Source: Sphagnum compactum
Taxonomy: Eukaryota; Bryophyta; Sphagnopsida; Sphagnales
DNA length: 64,000 nucleotides
Assembly: GCA_965153455.1 (NCBI GenBank)
Contig: OZ234494.1
Coordinates: forward strand, 62,001 to 126,000
Direction: 5' to 3'
Part shown: in pieces, positions 24,760-35,778 of the stretch
How positions within the stretch are numbered: the first letter of the stretch is position 1
Layout of the letters: each line of letters opens with the position of its first letter
Notes under the pieces: generated by a model
What the model saw: only the letters and a program-made list of their open reading frames with translations
The model's database searches: none
What the model was told of the DNA's origin: nothing
Made by a program: the position numbers and the translations under genes

Positions 24760-25712
24760 TGTCGCAACCCTAGCCTTGGTTCGCGACCAAGGCAAGGGGG
24801 TCGCAAGTGTGCGGGCCTATAAGTAGACCCGGGAGTCATATCACATGCTCCCGGGAGTGCAAAGAGTGTGAGGGAGTGAACCCTCACACTCCCAAGTGAA
24901 CTCCCACGTTGGGAGTTGGTGAGAGTGGAGTCCCAAAAGGACTCCCGAAACTTCAGAGAGCGTTTTGAGGGGTCAAAACTCAATGGCTTGTTGCGCTCTT
25001 TATATCAATGGAAAGCTCTTGAAGTGTAGATGTCTAAAATTGGCTCGCATTGCTCATTTGGACATCTGAAACACAAGTTATGGCCAAAAGAAGGCCCGGG
25101 AGTCGAACTCCCAGGAGTCCGCCAGTTTTGACTCCCGACCACTAAAAGTCGGCAATCGACCCGAAATACTTGGCTGCAGAAAACGTGCGACATACCGTTG
25201 AAAAGGTCTCGACGAGACCTACAACTTTGCTTTAGATGGCGAGTTGATCGGAGGTCTGCTCCGAAAGTTAGGAAGCTTCAAAGTCGCGGGAGTCCCGAAA
25301 ATGCGCGATTTCGGGACTCCCACGCGGGAGTCCCGGGAGTCCCGGGACAAAATGGCCATTTGGATGCCACCCCCGCGACGAGTCACAGAGTTTACTATAG
25401 GGAGTAAGGTGGTGGCTTACTCCCGAGCCCGGGGTGTGGTGTGTCAAAGTGAGTCCGAGTTCACCCGTGGCTGTCCCAACACCAAAAGGACCCAGAATGA
25501 GTTCTAACCACTTTGTGTGGTTTCATGCAGGCCCGTGTGAGTGAGTAAAGCTTGTCAACTCTTCCTAGCCTTTCCCCAGGACTTCTAGCACGCCCCTCTT
25601 ACCCCCCCCTCTAGTGCTGGAAGTCGGGATCGTGCTCCAAGTTCCAACTCCTTCCGCATTGCCATATACCTAGACCCTCAAGTGCGTCTACCCGGAACTT
25701 GGGAGCACGACA
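24760..25712 (+). mobile_element. Solo LTR, family B, with target-site duplication CCACT
   Basis: 953 bp from TGTCGCAACCC to GGGAGCACGACA, flanked by CCACT at 24755-24759 and 25713-25717. It splits the G1 polyprotein between protease and reverse transcriptase. Confidence 0.9.
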
Positions 25713-27252
25713 CCACTAGTTCTCTTTCCCAAGCTTTTCCTAACATAAAGTGGATGGTTAGACCACCCACACAAGGCAACTCATGTGCCTTGACTCGCAC
25801 AATCCCACTTTTAGATGGGATTCTAACTAACCTATTGTGCCCTTCAATGAGCACATTGTTTTGGGTAATGAATTCCATTCCCAAAACGCACTCCATTCCA
25901 CCCAAGGTAGAAACTAACAAATCCACTTTTCCTTTCCAATTTCCTAATTGGAGGGGCACTCCCTTTGCTTGTAGTGTAGTTGGATGGGGAACCCCATCCG
26001 CGAAATGCACCTCAATGGGTGCCTTGAGCTCCTCCAAGTGGAGCTCCATCCTTTCGGCGCTCTCCCGAGTTATGAAGTTGTGGGAGGTCCCTGTGTCCAA
26101 AAGACATAAGATTTCTCGTTTAACAATCTTCCCTTTCAAGAATATAAGTCGATTGCATTCCGGTTGGGCTAAAGTGGCATTGAGAGCAAGTACCTTAGAG
26201 CTCCCAACCCCCGTTTTGGATTTGGGACAATCTTTGGAGTAATGCCCCACCTCGTTGCAATTGAAACATGCACCCTTGGGCTTTGCTCCAAAGTCTCCCT
26301 TGGTTTGGCTCCCTTTGAAAGGAGCCCCTTTTTTCACGAAGCTACCTTTCGGCTTGAACCCCGAGCCTTGGAATTGTTTTGGCTTATCCTTGGTTGGGCT
26401 ACCTTGCCCCCGGTTCCATTCCCCCTCATGCCTCGGCTTTTTGTGAAGGAACTTGTTGTCCTTCTTGAACCCGGATTTGTCGCTCCGCCCCACATCCGAG
26501 AAGTTCTCCACTTTCGTGATGGCCTCGGATAACGAGGCGGGCCAACTCTCCTCAAGCTTTCGCTTGGCCCAAGTCGGAAGTCCCATCACAAATTGGCACA
26601 CACGATCCAACTCGTGCATGTGCCGGATCTCCAACATGAGTTCGGAATAGGCCCTCACATATTGCCTCAAATTTTCGTTTGTGGCATTCACAAGGTCGCG
26701 GAGTTTGCACCTAGAAATGTAGTCGGAGTTTCTAGGAATGAACTCCGCTTCAATGCGATCCTTGAAAAACTCCCACATATAGCCATGGTTCTTGCCCTCC
26801 TCTTGTCTCACCGTCCGCCACCATGTGGCGGCATAGCCTTTCAAGTAGGATTGGGCAAGCTCCACGGCGGAATTCCGTCCAACCTTGGTGGCATGGATAT
26901 AATCATCCATTTCCGCAAGCCAAGCATCCACCATATTACGGTCTCGGGCACCATCGAAATTTCCGGGCTTGGCCGGTTAAAACCTTTCACCTTTGGAGGC
27001 CCCCGTTTTGAGGGTCGCCACCAACTCACCAAAGTCGGGCCTATTCATCTTGAGGAGGACTTCAAGTTGCTCCGGGGTAAATAGGACCGAGCTCCGTTGT
27101 TCCTCCTCACTCTCGGGTTCAACCTTGGGCTCATCTTGGTCCTCCCGGAAGTTTGGTTCTTCCCCAATTGATTCCGGCGGGGCTACTAGGTCATCGACGG
27201 GCTCCTCGGACCTAGGCTCTGGGGCTAGCTTCCGGTTCTTCTTGGGTGCCAT
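25713..27252 (-). pseudogene. G1 Gag-protease with nonsense codon
   Basis: The likely start is the ATG at 27252-27250 (MAPKKNRKL). An acidic N-terminal region is followed by TAA at 26979-26977, replacing the glutamine codon found at the same place in G6. The frame then reopens with the Gag core ([29 protein letters not shown]), the zinc knuckle [14 protein letters not shown] and the retropepsin CLLDTGTSHNFI. It ends at the solo LTR. Gag packages the RNA and the protease processes the polyprotein. The nonsense codon and LTR insertion make it defective. Confidence 0.85.
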
Positions 27253-27280
27253 CCCAAAAATGTCGTTGAGCTTCACCTTG

Positions 27281-27293
27281 AGCTCTGATACCA
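27281..27293 (-). other. Primer-binding site of G1 (initiator Met tRNA)
   Basis: On the minus strand TGGTATCAGAGCT lies two bases inside the 5' LTR. TGGTATCAGAGC is the complement of the 3' end of plant initiator tRNA-Met, the usual primer for plant Ty3/Gypsy elements. Confidence 0.85.
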
Positions 27294-27295
27294 CG

Positions 27296-28114
27296 TGACG
27301 CGCTCCTTGGTCCCGAGGTGAACCCACTTGAGGGTTCACCAATATGAAGTTGCGAAAAGTTGGGACTAAAGGGCACGCTCCCGACTTCCAACTCTAGAAA
27401 GGGGTAGAGGGTCGAGTTGGAAGCCCCGGGATTAGACTAGGAAAAGGGACTAGTAGAGCAAGTACGAAGCTGCATCCAAAACCAACCACAAATGGGTTAG
27501 TTCACATTCGGGAACACCCTTGGGTGTTGGGACAAGCCACGGGCACTTTGGACTACTTGACTCACCACGGCCCGGACTTGGGGGAAGCCACCACCTTCCC
27601 CCTTATAGTATTCTCTGCAGCTCACCACGGAGCCTACATCCGAATGGCACAAATTCTTGGGACTCCCGAAATGGAGTCTCGAAATTGTCCCGGCGGGACT
27701 CCCGGGACTTTGAATGGTCATAACTCCTGACTCTAAAGTCCGATTGCAATGAGGTCTGAACCAAAGTTGTAGCCCTCTTTGAGATCTTTCCAACGCCATG
27801 TCGCACTCCCTGAGGCAACGTCGGAAAGGGTCGATTCCCGACTTTTACTGGTCGGGAGTCAAACTGCCAGTTTGACTCCCGGCCCTTCTTTTGCCCATAA
27901 CTTGGGCTTCAGATGTACAAATGGCCAATGCGAGGCCATTTTCGATATCTACGTTTCAAGACCTTTCCAATGACACCAAGAACACCCCAATGCGAGGTGT
28001 TTCGGGCCTTGCTGTCGTGCTCTGAACATTCGGGAGTCCCGGAGGACTCCAAACCTCCCACTTTTCCAAGTGTTGGGCTTCACCCCCACACTTGGACAAA
28101 GTGGGGTTGCGACA
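27296..28114 (-). mobile_element. 5' LTR of G1 (family A)
   Basis: 819 bp, TGACGCGCTCC to GGTTGCGACA in plus coordinates. In LTR orientation it carries an ATACTATAAGGG TATA-like motif, the GTGGTGG-loop hairpin and the terminal stem-loop next to the primer site. It belongs to the CACAAATTCTTGGG sub-variant, unlike the 3' LTR (CACATTTTGTTGGG). Confidence 0.85.
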
Positions 28115-28940
28115 CTGCACAGAACCCACACAAAGTGGTTAGTGCATAGTTGGAGCACCTTTGGTGCTAGGACGAGCCACGGGCAACACGGACACAGAAG
28201 ACTCACCACGGCCCGAACTTGGGGGAAGCCACCACCTTCCCCCTTATAGTATACTCTGCAGCTCTCCACGGAGGCTACATCCAAATGGCTTTTTTTCCCG
28301 GGACTCCCGAGTGGGAGTCCCGAAATCGCGCCAAATGGGACTCCCGCGACTTTGGAGCCCCATAACTTTGCGAGCAGACCTCGGATCGCGATGCGGTCTA
28401 AGGCAAAGTTGTAGATCTCGTCGAGACCTTTCGAACGGTATGTCGCATGTCCTCTGCAGCTCAGTATTTCGGGTCGATTCCCGACTTTTAGTGGTCGGGA
28501 GTCAAACTGGCAGTTCGACTCTCGAGCCTTCTTTTGGCCATAACTTGTGTTTCAGAGATCCAAATGAGCAATGCGAGCCCATTTTAGATATCTACGTTTC
28601 AAGAGCTTTTCAATGATATAAAGAATGCCACAAGACGTGGAGGTTTGACCCCTGCAATCGCTCTCTGAAGTTTCGGGAGTCCACCGGGACTCCATCTCCT
28701 CAAGTGGGAGTTGCCTTGGGAGTGTGAGGGTTCACTCCCTCATACTCCCTCACACTTTCTAACACTCCCGGGAGTATGTGATGTGACTCCTGGGCTTCCT
28801 CTTGCCTTAACTCCCGGGCTTCCTCTTGGCTCGCATTCTTGCAATGCCTTTGCCTTGACTCCCGGGTTTCTTTCCTTTTTGGCCCGCAACCTTGCAACCC
28901 CCTTAGCCTTGGTCGCGAGCCCAAAGCTAGGGTTGCGACA
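28115..28940 (-). mobile_element. Truncated LTR, family C (3' LTR of G2)
   Basis: Starts abruptly next to G1, inside the LTR (CTGCACAGAACCCACACAAA), and ends GGGTTGCGACA, followed by the polypurine complement CTCTCCCCCAC. Homologous to the solo LTR at 16686-17655. Its outer end is missing. Confidence 0.8.
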
Positions 28941-29728
28941 CTCTCCCCCACTAGAAGAAGAGGTCAATGTCCTCATTGACACTTAGAATTTCTTTCAACA
29001 ATTGCAATTGCTTTCTTTTGGATCCTTGGCCATCAAATGCCGACTCCTTGTGGCCGGACCTTGCCTCAAGCTAACTTAGGCGTCCCCAAGCTTCCAACAC
29101 TCTCTTGGCAAGTCCAAGGGTGTCTCAATAGAAACCCTCCATTTGCTTCGTCAAAAGACCTAACTAGCCTAATTGACGAAGCCCTCATTTGGGAGGCCAT
29201 TCTTTCAACCTTCCCCTCATGAGGAACTCAAGCCAAGCCTAACCTTGACCTAAGCTACTTGACATGACTCCTTTCCCAATCTTGTGCCTTGATCACAACA
29301 ATCAAGCCTTTCCTAGAGGTATGCTTATCAAGGTACGAGAAGCGATGTTTAGGCTTTGCAAAAGCCTAAGTCCCAAGATACGCGATTATAGTACACGAAC
29401 GGGGTCATGACTTCCCGCGTTGGCCGCCACTACCAACCAACCCCTTGGGATGCACTTTGGGCATGTGCACGTCCCCGCAAGCTCACCTTGCTTGCCTCCT
29501 CTTTTGGGACCAAGATTTCTCTTAGCCCCCAAGTAGGAGTCCGATTTTGATTTGGGCTTACGCAAGAAAGTTCCATTTGTCCATGCCACTTGACAACGCC
29601 CCCCTTTCTAACATACTATTATGTTTGTGATGCAATCTCTCGAAAGTCTTTAGCCTTTATTTCACTTACAACTTGATTTGGTACATTTGTGTAACCTTCC
29701 GCCCGCTAAAAGAAAGGTGATGTCCTCA
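28941..29728 (-). other. G2 3' untranslated region
   Basis: Bounded by the polypurine tract at the LTR side and the Pol stop at 29731-29729. Homologous to the same region of G1 and G6 (the CCTTGATAAGC and AAGCTCACCTTGC blocks). Carries both hairpins described for the family. Non-coding. Confidence 0.7.
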
Positions 29729-29949
29729 TCACGCTCTATGTTTCCTTTGCCTTTTAGCCGGTCTATTGTGGAATTCTTCTATGGCTTCTTGGGCATGTTC
29801 AATGTCGGACTCATTCACCCAAGATGCCTCTATTGGATGGTACCCTTTCCACTTGACCAAGTACTCCCGCTCTTGCCCCTTTAGTTGCCTTCACTTGAGC
29901 ACGGCCTCCACTTCAAATTCCGGTTCATTATGAACCAAATCCGGCGGGG
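29729..29949 (-). pseudogene. G2 Pol C-terminal fragment (chromodomain)
   Basis: The minus strand reads [18 protein letters not shown], a TGA at 29893-29891, then the chromodomain [19 protein letters not shown] and a basic tail. It is cut at 29949 by an LTR fragment. The rest of the same Pol probably continues at 31834, with the integrase core lost between. Confidence 0.75.
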
Positions 29950-30078
29950 TGTCGCACTCCCAAGTTCCTAGTGGACCCACTCGAGGGTCCAAGTATGTGG
30001 CAATGCGGAAGGAGTTGGAACTTGGAGCGCGATCCCGACTTCCAGCACTAGAGGGGGGGGTAAGAGGGGCGTGCTAGA
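29950..30078 (-). mobile_element. LTR-B end fragment, 129 bp
   Basis: Starts TGTCGCACTCCC (complement of the LTR-B 3' terminus) and matches the LTR-B end to GGGGCGTGCTAG. It then switches to plus-strand retroelement DNA with a TAG/A microhomology at the joint. Confidence 0.75.
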
Positions 30079-30878
30079 GCGTGATGAGGACATCACCTTT
30101 CTTTTAGTGGGGCGGAAAGTTACACAAATGTACCACATCAAGTTGCAAGTGAAATAAAGGCTAAATTTTAAAACTTCCAAAAGATTGCATCACAAACATA
30201 AGTGAGTATGATAGAAAAGGGGTTGTCAAATGGCATGAACAAATGGAACTCTCTTGCGTAAGCCCAAATCAAAATCGGACTCCCACTTGGGGGCTAAGAG
30301 AAATCTTGGTCCTAAAAGAGGAGGCAAGCAAGGTGAGCTTGCGGGGACGTGCACATGCCCAAAGTGCATTCCGAAGGGTTGGTTGGTAGTGGCGGCCAAC
30401 GCGGGAAGTCATGACCCCGTTCGCGTACTATAATCGCGTAGCTTGGGAGTTAGGCTTTTGCAAAGCCTAAACGTCGCTTCTCGTACCTTGATAAGCATAC
30501 CTTTTTGTTAAGGCTTGGTTGTTGTGACCGAGGCGCGAGATTGGGAAAGGAGTCATGTCAAGTAGCTTAGGTCAAGATTAGACTTGACTTGAGTTCCTCA
30601 CGAGGGGAAGGATGGAAAGTGCTTCCCAAATGAAGGCTTCGTCAATTAGGCTAGTTTAGGTCTTTTGACGAAGCATTGGAAGAGGGTTTTATGAGACCCT
30701 CTTGGACTTGTCAAGAAAGTGTTAGAAGCTTGGGGACGCCTAAGTTAGCTTGAGACAAGGTCCAAGCCGCAAGGAGTCGGCATTTGATGGCCAAGGATCC
30801 AAAGAAAAGCAATTGCATTGAAGAAACAAATTCTAAGTGTCAATGAGGACATTGACCTCTTCTTCTAGTGGGGGAGAG
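30079..30878 (+). other. G3 3' untranslated region, plus strand
   Basis: Begins with the last Pol codon and stop (GCG TGA) inside the TGATG-AGGA-CATCA hairpin and ends in the polypurine tract GTGGGGGAGAG at 30868-30878. Homologous to G6 44094-44876. No coding sequence. Confidence 0.75.
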
Positions 30879-31833
30879 TGTCGCAACCCTAGCCTTGGCT
30901 CGCGACCAAGGCAAGGGGGTCGCAAGTGTGCGGGCCTATAAGTAGACCCGGGAGTCATATCACATGCTCCCGGGAGTGCAAAGAGTGTGAGGGAGTGAAC
31001 CCTCACACTCCCAAGTGAACTCCCATGTTGGGAGTTGGTGAGAGTGGAGTGCAAAAAGGACTCCCAAAACTTCAGAGAGCGTTTTGAGGGGTCAAAACTC
31101 AATGGCTTGTTGCGCTCTTTATATCAATGAAAAGCTCTCGAAGTCTAGATATCCAAAATGGGCTCGCATTGCTCATTTGGACATCTGAAACACGAGTTAT
31201 GGCCAAAAGAAGGCCCGGGAGTGGAACTCCCGGGATTCCGCCAGTTTTGACTCCCGACCATTGAAAGTCGGGAATCGACCCAAAATACTTGGGTGCAGAA
31301 AACGTGCGACATACCGTTGGAAAGGTCTCGACGAGACCTACAACTTTGCTCCAGATGGCGAGTCGATCGGAGGTCTGCTCCGAAAGTTATGAAGCTTCAA
31401 AGTCGCGGGAGTCCCGAAAATGCGCGATTTCGGGACTCCCACGCGGGAGTCCCGGGAGTCCCGGGACAAAATGGCCATTTGGATGCCACCCCCGCGACGA
31501 GTCACAGAGTATACTATAGGGAGTAAGGTGGTGGCTTACTCCCGAGCCCGGGTTGTGGTGTGTCAAAGTGAGTCCGAGTTCACCCGTGGCTGTCCCAACA
31601 CCAAAAGGACCTAGAATGAGTTCTAATCACTTTGTGTGGTTTTCATGCAGGCCCGTGTGAGTGAGTAAAGCTTGTCAACTCTTCCTAGTCTTTCCCGGGA
31701 CTTCTAGCACGCCCCTCTTCCCCCCCCCCCTCTAGTGCTGGAAGTCGGGATCGCGCTCCAAGTTCCAACTCCTTCCGCATTGCCACATACTTGGACCCTC
31801 GAGTGGGTCCACTAGGAACTTGGGGGTGCGACA
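30879..31833 (+). mobile_element. LTR, family B (3' LTR of G3)
   Basis: 955 bp, TGTCGCAACCCTAGCC to GGGGGTGCGACA, directly after a polypurine tract. Contains the GTGGTGG-loop hairpin at 31519-31543 and the terminal stem-loop at 31792-31811. It joins G2 pol on its right without a target duplication matching the left side (CGGGG against GGTAA). Confidence 0.85.
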
Positions 31834-33686
31834 GGTAATGGTCGTAACAACCTGGCTTGCTTTTTATTGAGTGCCCGGTTTTGTTGGCAAGTCAAGCAAG
31901 TCTTCACGTATTCCTCCGCATCCTCCTTCAAGTTGGGCCAATAATAGGACTTCTTGAGGAATGTGGTGGTGCGCTTTGCACCACCGTGACCCACAAGGGG
32001 CCCATCATGGCATTCCTTCAAAAGCACATCTCTTACCCTCCCTTTTGGAACATAGAGCCGACTTTGCTTATACCACAAAAGTCCATCTCGCAAGTGGAAG
32101 TGGGACTTGATCCCCTTTTGAATGTCTTGCTTCCTTTCCTTGGCAAATTCATCCCGGCGGCTCCGAAGTCGAACATCTTTTTGGAACTTTGTTTCCCCTA
32201 CATACACCACTTTGAGTTGGTGTTTCCGACTCAATGCATCCGGCACCACATTTTCCTTCCCGGGCTTATGCCGAATGTCCACATTGAACAAAGCCAATGT
32301 GTCTTGCCATCTCACTTGTTTTGATGACAACTTTGGTTGAGTTGCGAAGTATTTCAAGGTGACATTGTCGGTCCACACCACTACATCTTTGGAGCCTATG
32401 TAGTGGCCCCAAGTCTTGAGACAATGTATCACGGCCCACATTTCCTTCTCATGGGTTGGCCACCTTCGCTCCGTCTCATTCAACTTCTTGCTTTCGAAGG
32501 CCACCGGCCTTCCATCTTGCACTAGGACTCCTCCTATGGCAAAGTCGGAAGCATCGGAATGGATCTCAAAATCCTTGTCAAAATCGGGCAACTTTAACAC
32601 GGGCGCCTTCACCAAAATGCCTTTCAAGGTTTCAAAGGCGTCATTGCATGCCTCATCCCATTCATAAGTCCCGGATGACTTCTTCAAAAGGTTTGTCAAA
32701 GGTGTGGTTATCTTTGCAAAGTTCTTGATGAACTTGCGATAATAGGATGCCAATCCTAAAAACGACCTTAAGGCGGGGACCGACCTAGGCGGTTCCCAAT
32801 CCAAAATTGCCTTCACCTTGCGGTCATCCATTTTCAAACCTTCTTGGGTGATCCTATGCCCAAGGAAGTCCACCTCCGAGACTCCAAACTCACATTTCTC
32901 GAACTTGGCATACAACTTGTTTTCTCTCAACCTTTGGAACACTTTTCGAAGGTGTTCCACATGCTCCTCCAAGGAGCTACTATAGATCAAAATGTCGTCT
33001 ATGTAGACGACCACAAAATCATCAAGCCACTCTCGGAAAATGTCATTCATGAGGGTGCAAAATGTGGCGGGTGCATTAGTGAGCCCAAATGGCATCACCA
33101 AAAACTCATATGAACCATACCTTGTGCGGCAAGCGGTCTTTTCCTCATCCCCTTGTGCAATTCGAATTTGGTAATACCCGGAACGTAGGTCAATCCTACT
33201 AAACACTTTGGCTCCCGAAAGTCGATCAAACAAGTCATCAATCCGAGGCAATGGGTACCGATTCTTCACCGTCACCTTGTTGAGGGCTCTATAATCTACG
33301 CACATCCTCAAAGTCCCATCCTTCTTGTGAACAAAAAGGACGGGCGCCCCATATGGTGACTTGCTAGGCTTGATGTATCCCTTTGCAAGGAGTTCTTCGA
33401 GTTGAACCTTAAGCTCTTTTAACTCCTCATGACTCATTCGATACGGGGCCTTGGAGGGAGGTGCCACTCCCGAGACCACCTCTATGGCATGGTCCACTTG
33501 TCTTCTCGGGGGCAACTCATCGGGCAATTCTTTCGGCATCACATCCGGGAATTCCTCTAACACTTGCTTGATGCACTTGTGGGGGCTCACCTCCTTGGTG
33601 GCCTCCTTTGGTTCAAACTCATCCAAAACTCGCATCACACATAACATGCCATAGCCTCCCCCACATTCTTTTTCCAAGTTCTTTCC
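31834..33686 (-). pseudogene. G2 Pol fragment: RT, RNase H, integrase zinc finger
   Basis: About 610 codons open on the minus strand from [19 protein letters not shown] to [11 protein letters not shown] motifs ([23 protein letters not shown]), RNase H ([14 protein letters not shown]) and the integrase HHCC finger ([11 protein letters not shown]...CLTCQQNR) are intact, but gag, protease, integrase core and chromodomain are absent here. Third-position differences from G1 and G6 are frequent, so this is a separate lineage. Both ends are LTR junctions. The frame can continue a short way into the neighbouring LTR, which has no meaning. Confidence 0.85.
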
Positions 33687-34786
33687 TGACGCACTCCCAA
33701 GTTCCTAGTGGACCCACTTGAGGGTCCAAGTATGCGGCAATGCGGAAGGAGTTGGAACTTGGAGCACGCTCCCGACTTCTAGCACTAGAGGGGGGGTGAA
33801 AGGGGTGTGCTAGAAGTCCCGAGATAGACTAGGAAGAATTGACAAGCTTACTCACTCACACGGCCTTGCACGAAACCCTCATGAAGTGGTTAGTGCATAG
33901 TTGAAACACCTTTGGTGCTAGGAAGAGCCACGGGCAACCTTAGACTCACCTCGGCCCGGACTTGGGAAGTCACCACCTTCCCCCTTTAGAACTCATCATG
34001 GAACCTTTTGGTGTTGGGACAAGCCACAGGTGATCTCGGACTCACTTTGACACACACACACACACCGGGCTCGGGAGTAAGCCACCACCTCACTCCCTTG
34101 GTGGGGAAGCCAGCACCTTTTCCCTTGGGGAAGCCAACCACTTCCCCCTTATAGTATACTCTGCAGCTCTCCACGGAGGCTACATCCAAATGGTTATTTT
34201 TCCCGGGACTCCCGAGTGGGAGTCCCGAAATCGCGCCAAATGGGACTCCCGGGACTTTGGAGCCCCATAACTTTGCGAGCAGACCTCGGATCGTGATGTG
34301 GTCTGAAGCAAAGTTGTAGCTCTTGTCGAGAGCTTTCCAACGATATGTAGCACGCCCCCTGCAGCTAAGTAAATTGGGTCGATTCCCGACTTTTAGTGGT
34401 CGGGAGTCAAACTGGCAGTTCGACTCCCGACCCTTCTTTTGGCCATAACTTGTGTTTCAGAGATCCAAATGAGCCATGCGAGCCCATTGAAGATATCTAC
34501 GTTTCAAGAGGTTTTCATTGATATAAAGAGCGCCACGAGCCATTGAGATTTGACCCCTCAAATCTCTCTCTGAAATTTTGGGAGTCCCTTTGGGACTCCA
34601 ACTCTCACCAACTCCCAACGTGGGAGTTCACTTAGGAGTGTGAGGGTTCACTCCCTCACACTCTCTGGACTCTTTGCACTCCTTGCACTCCCGGGAGCAT
34701 GTGGTGTGCCTCCCGAGTCTACTACTAGGCCCGCAACCTCACAACCCCCTTGCCTTGGTCGCAAGCCAAAGGCTAGGGTTGTGACA
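33687..34786 (-). mobile_element. Mosaic LTR, family C with a family-B segment
   Basis: 1,100 bp, TGACGCACTCCC to GGGTTGTGACA in plus coordinates, followed by a polypurine complement. The outer parts match family C, but about 33988-34105 matches the family-B middle (TTTTGGTGTTGGGACAAGCC, CGGGCTCGGGAGTAAGCC) with a short CA run inside, after which C resumes. Longer than either parent by about 130 bp. Confidence 0.7.
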
Positions 34787-35447
34787 CTCACCAACTCCCC
34801 CACTAGAAGAAGAGGTCAATGTCCTCATTGACATTTAGAGTTTTCTCTCTCTCACGGTTGCACTCCCGGGTCTACTATTAGGCCCGCACCTTGCAACCCC
34901 CTTGCCTTGGTCGCAAGCCAAGGCTAGGGTTGCGACACTCTCCCCCACTAGAAGAAGAGGTCAATGTCCTCATTGACACTTAAAAATTATTTCCTTAATG
35001 CAATTGCTTCCATTTGGGCTCCCGGTTTGCACTGCCGAGACTTTGGGACTTTGTAGCTCCTTGCCCCAACCTCCGATTGGGACGAGGTTTAAACCAAACT
35101 TGTAGCCCTCAAAGAGAGCTTTTCAATGCCATGTTGCACTCCTAAAGCGCACGTTGGGAACAGGTCGATTCCTGACTTTTAATGGTCGGGGGTCAAATTG
35201 CCAGTTTGACTCCCGGCCCTTCTTTGGCCCATAACTTAGACTACAGATGTCCAAATGGCTCATGCGAGGCCATTTTGGACATCTACACTTCAAGACCTTT
35301 TCAATGACACCAAGGTCACTCAAATGCAAAGAGATTTGACCCCTGTAATCGAGCTCTAAGTTTTCAGGAGTCCTAGAGGACTCCAACTTCCCATTTTTGG
35401 GAGTGTGGACTTCACCCTCACATTTAGCCCAAAGTGGGGTTGCGACA
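34787..35447 (-). mobile_element. Stacked retroelement scraps
   Basis: 34787-34860: polypurine complement and start of a 3' untranslated region. 34861-34937: terminal piece of an LTR ending GGGTTGCGACA. 34938 to about 35015: again polypurine complement and 3' untranslated start. About 35016-35447: diverged LTR-A piece ending GGGGTTGCGACA. The repeating order LTR end / purine tract suggests serial nesting or LTR recombination. Confidence 0.6.
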
Positions 35448-35778
35448 CGAGGAATGGAATAAGTTTGGGAGGTCGGGGATAGAATGGAGAAAAGTTTGAG
35501 GAAAACATAAAAAATTGGCATAGAGGGAAATAATTGGATATGTTTGGCATAGGGGGGGGCGAAAGTGGAAGAAGGGGCGTAATAGGAGATAAGGGAATAA
35601 ATTTGGCATGAAGAGGGGGGAAGGCGAGAAGTTTGGGAAAAGGGGGGAAAAGTTGATAGGTTGGCAAAAGTGGGCAAAAAGGGGGGCATAAGTTGGGAAA
35701 AGTTGATAAGTTTAGGGGAAGCGGGGCAAAAGGCGAGAAGTTTGGCATAGTTGGAAGGAAGTTGATAGGCAGGGCATA
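35448..35778. repeat. Purine-rich degenerate repeat
   Basis: The plus strand is almost all G and A with scattered T. Recurrent words are GTTGATAGG, TTGGCAAAA, TTTGGCATA and GCGAGAAGTTTGG, in irregular order. It lies between two LTR ends and has no counterpart elsewhere in the window. Long reading frames on the complement reflect low complexity. Confidence 0.6.

Larger units (their letters stand above)
18394..28114 (-). mobile_element. G1: Ty3/Gypsy chromovirus, family A, broken by three solo LTRs
   Basis: Minus-strand element. The 5' LTR is 27296-28114, primer-binding site 27281-27293, gag-pro 27252-25713, pol 24759-21813, 3' untranslated region 21812-20210 and 3' LTR 20209-18394. Domain order Gag-CCHC-protease-RT-RNase H-integrase-chromodomain in one frame is that of plant chromoviruses. 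It carries a solo LTR in its 3' LTR, one in its 3' untranslated region and one between protease and RT, plus a nonsense codon in gag. The flanks do not match: AAACC on the left, CTGCA on the right. Confidence 0.88.

Noticed and set aside
24760-24983. N-terminal extension of G1 Pol ([12 protein letters not shown]...)
   Set aside because: It is translated from the adjoining solo LTR-B, which happens to be open. The same peptide recurs wherever LTR-B is read in that frame (for example near 30833-31102).
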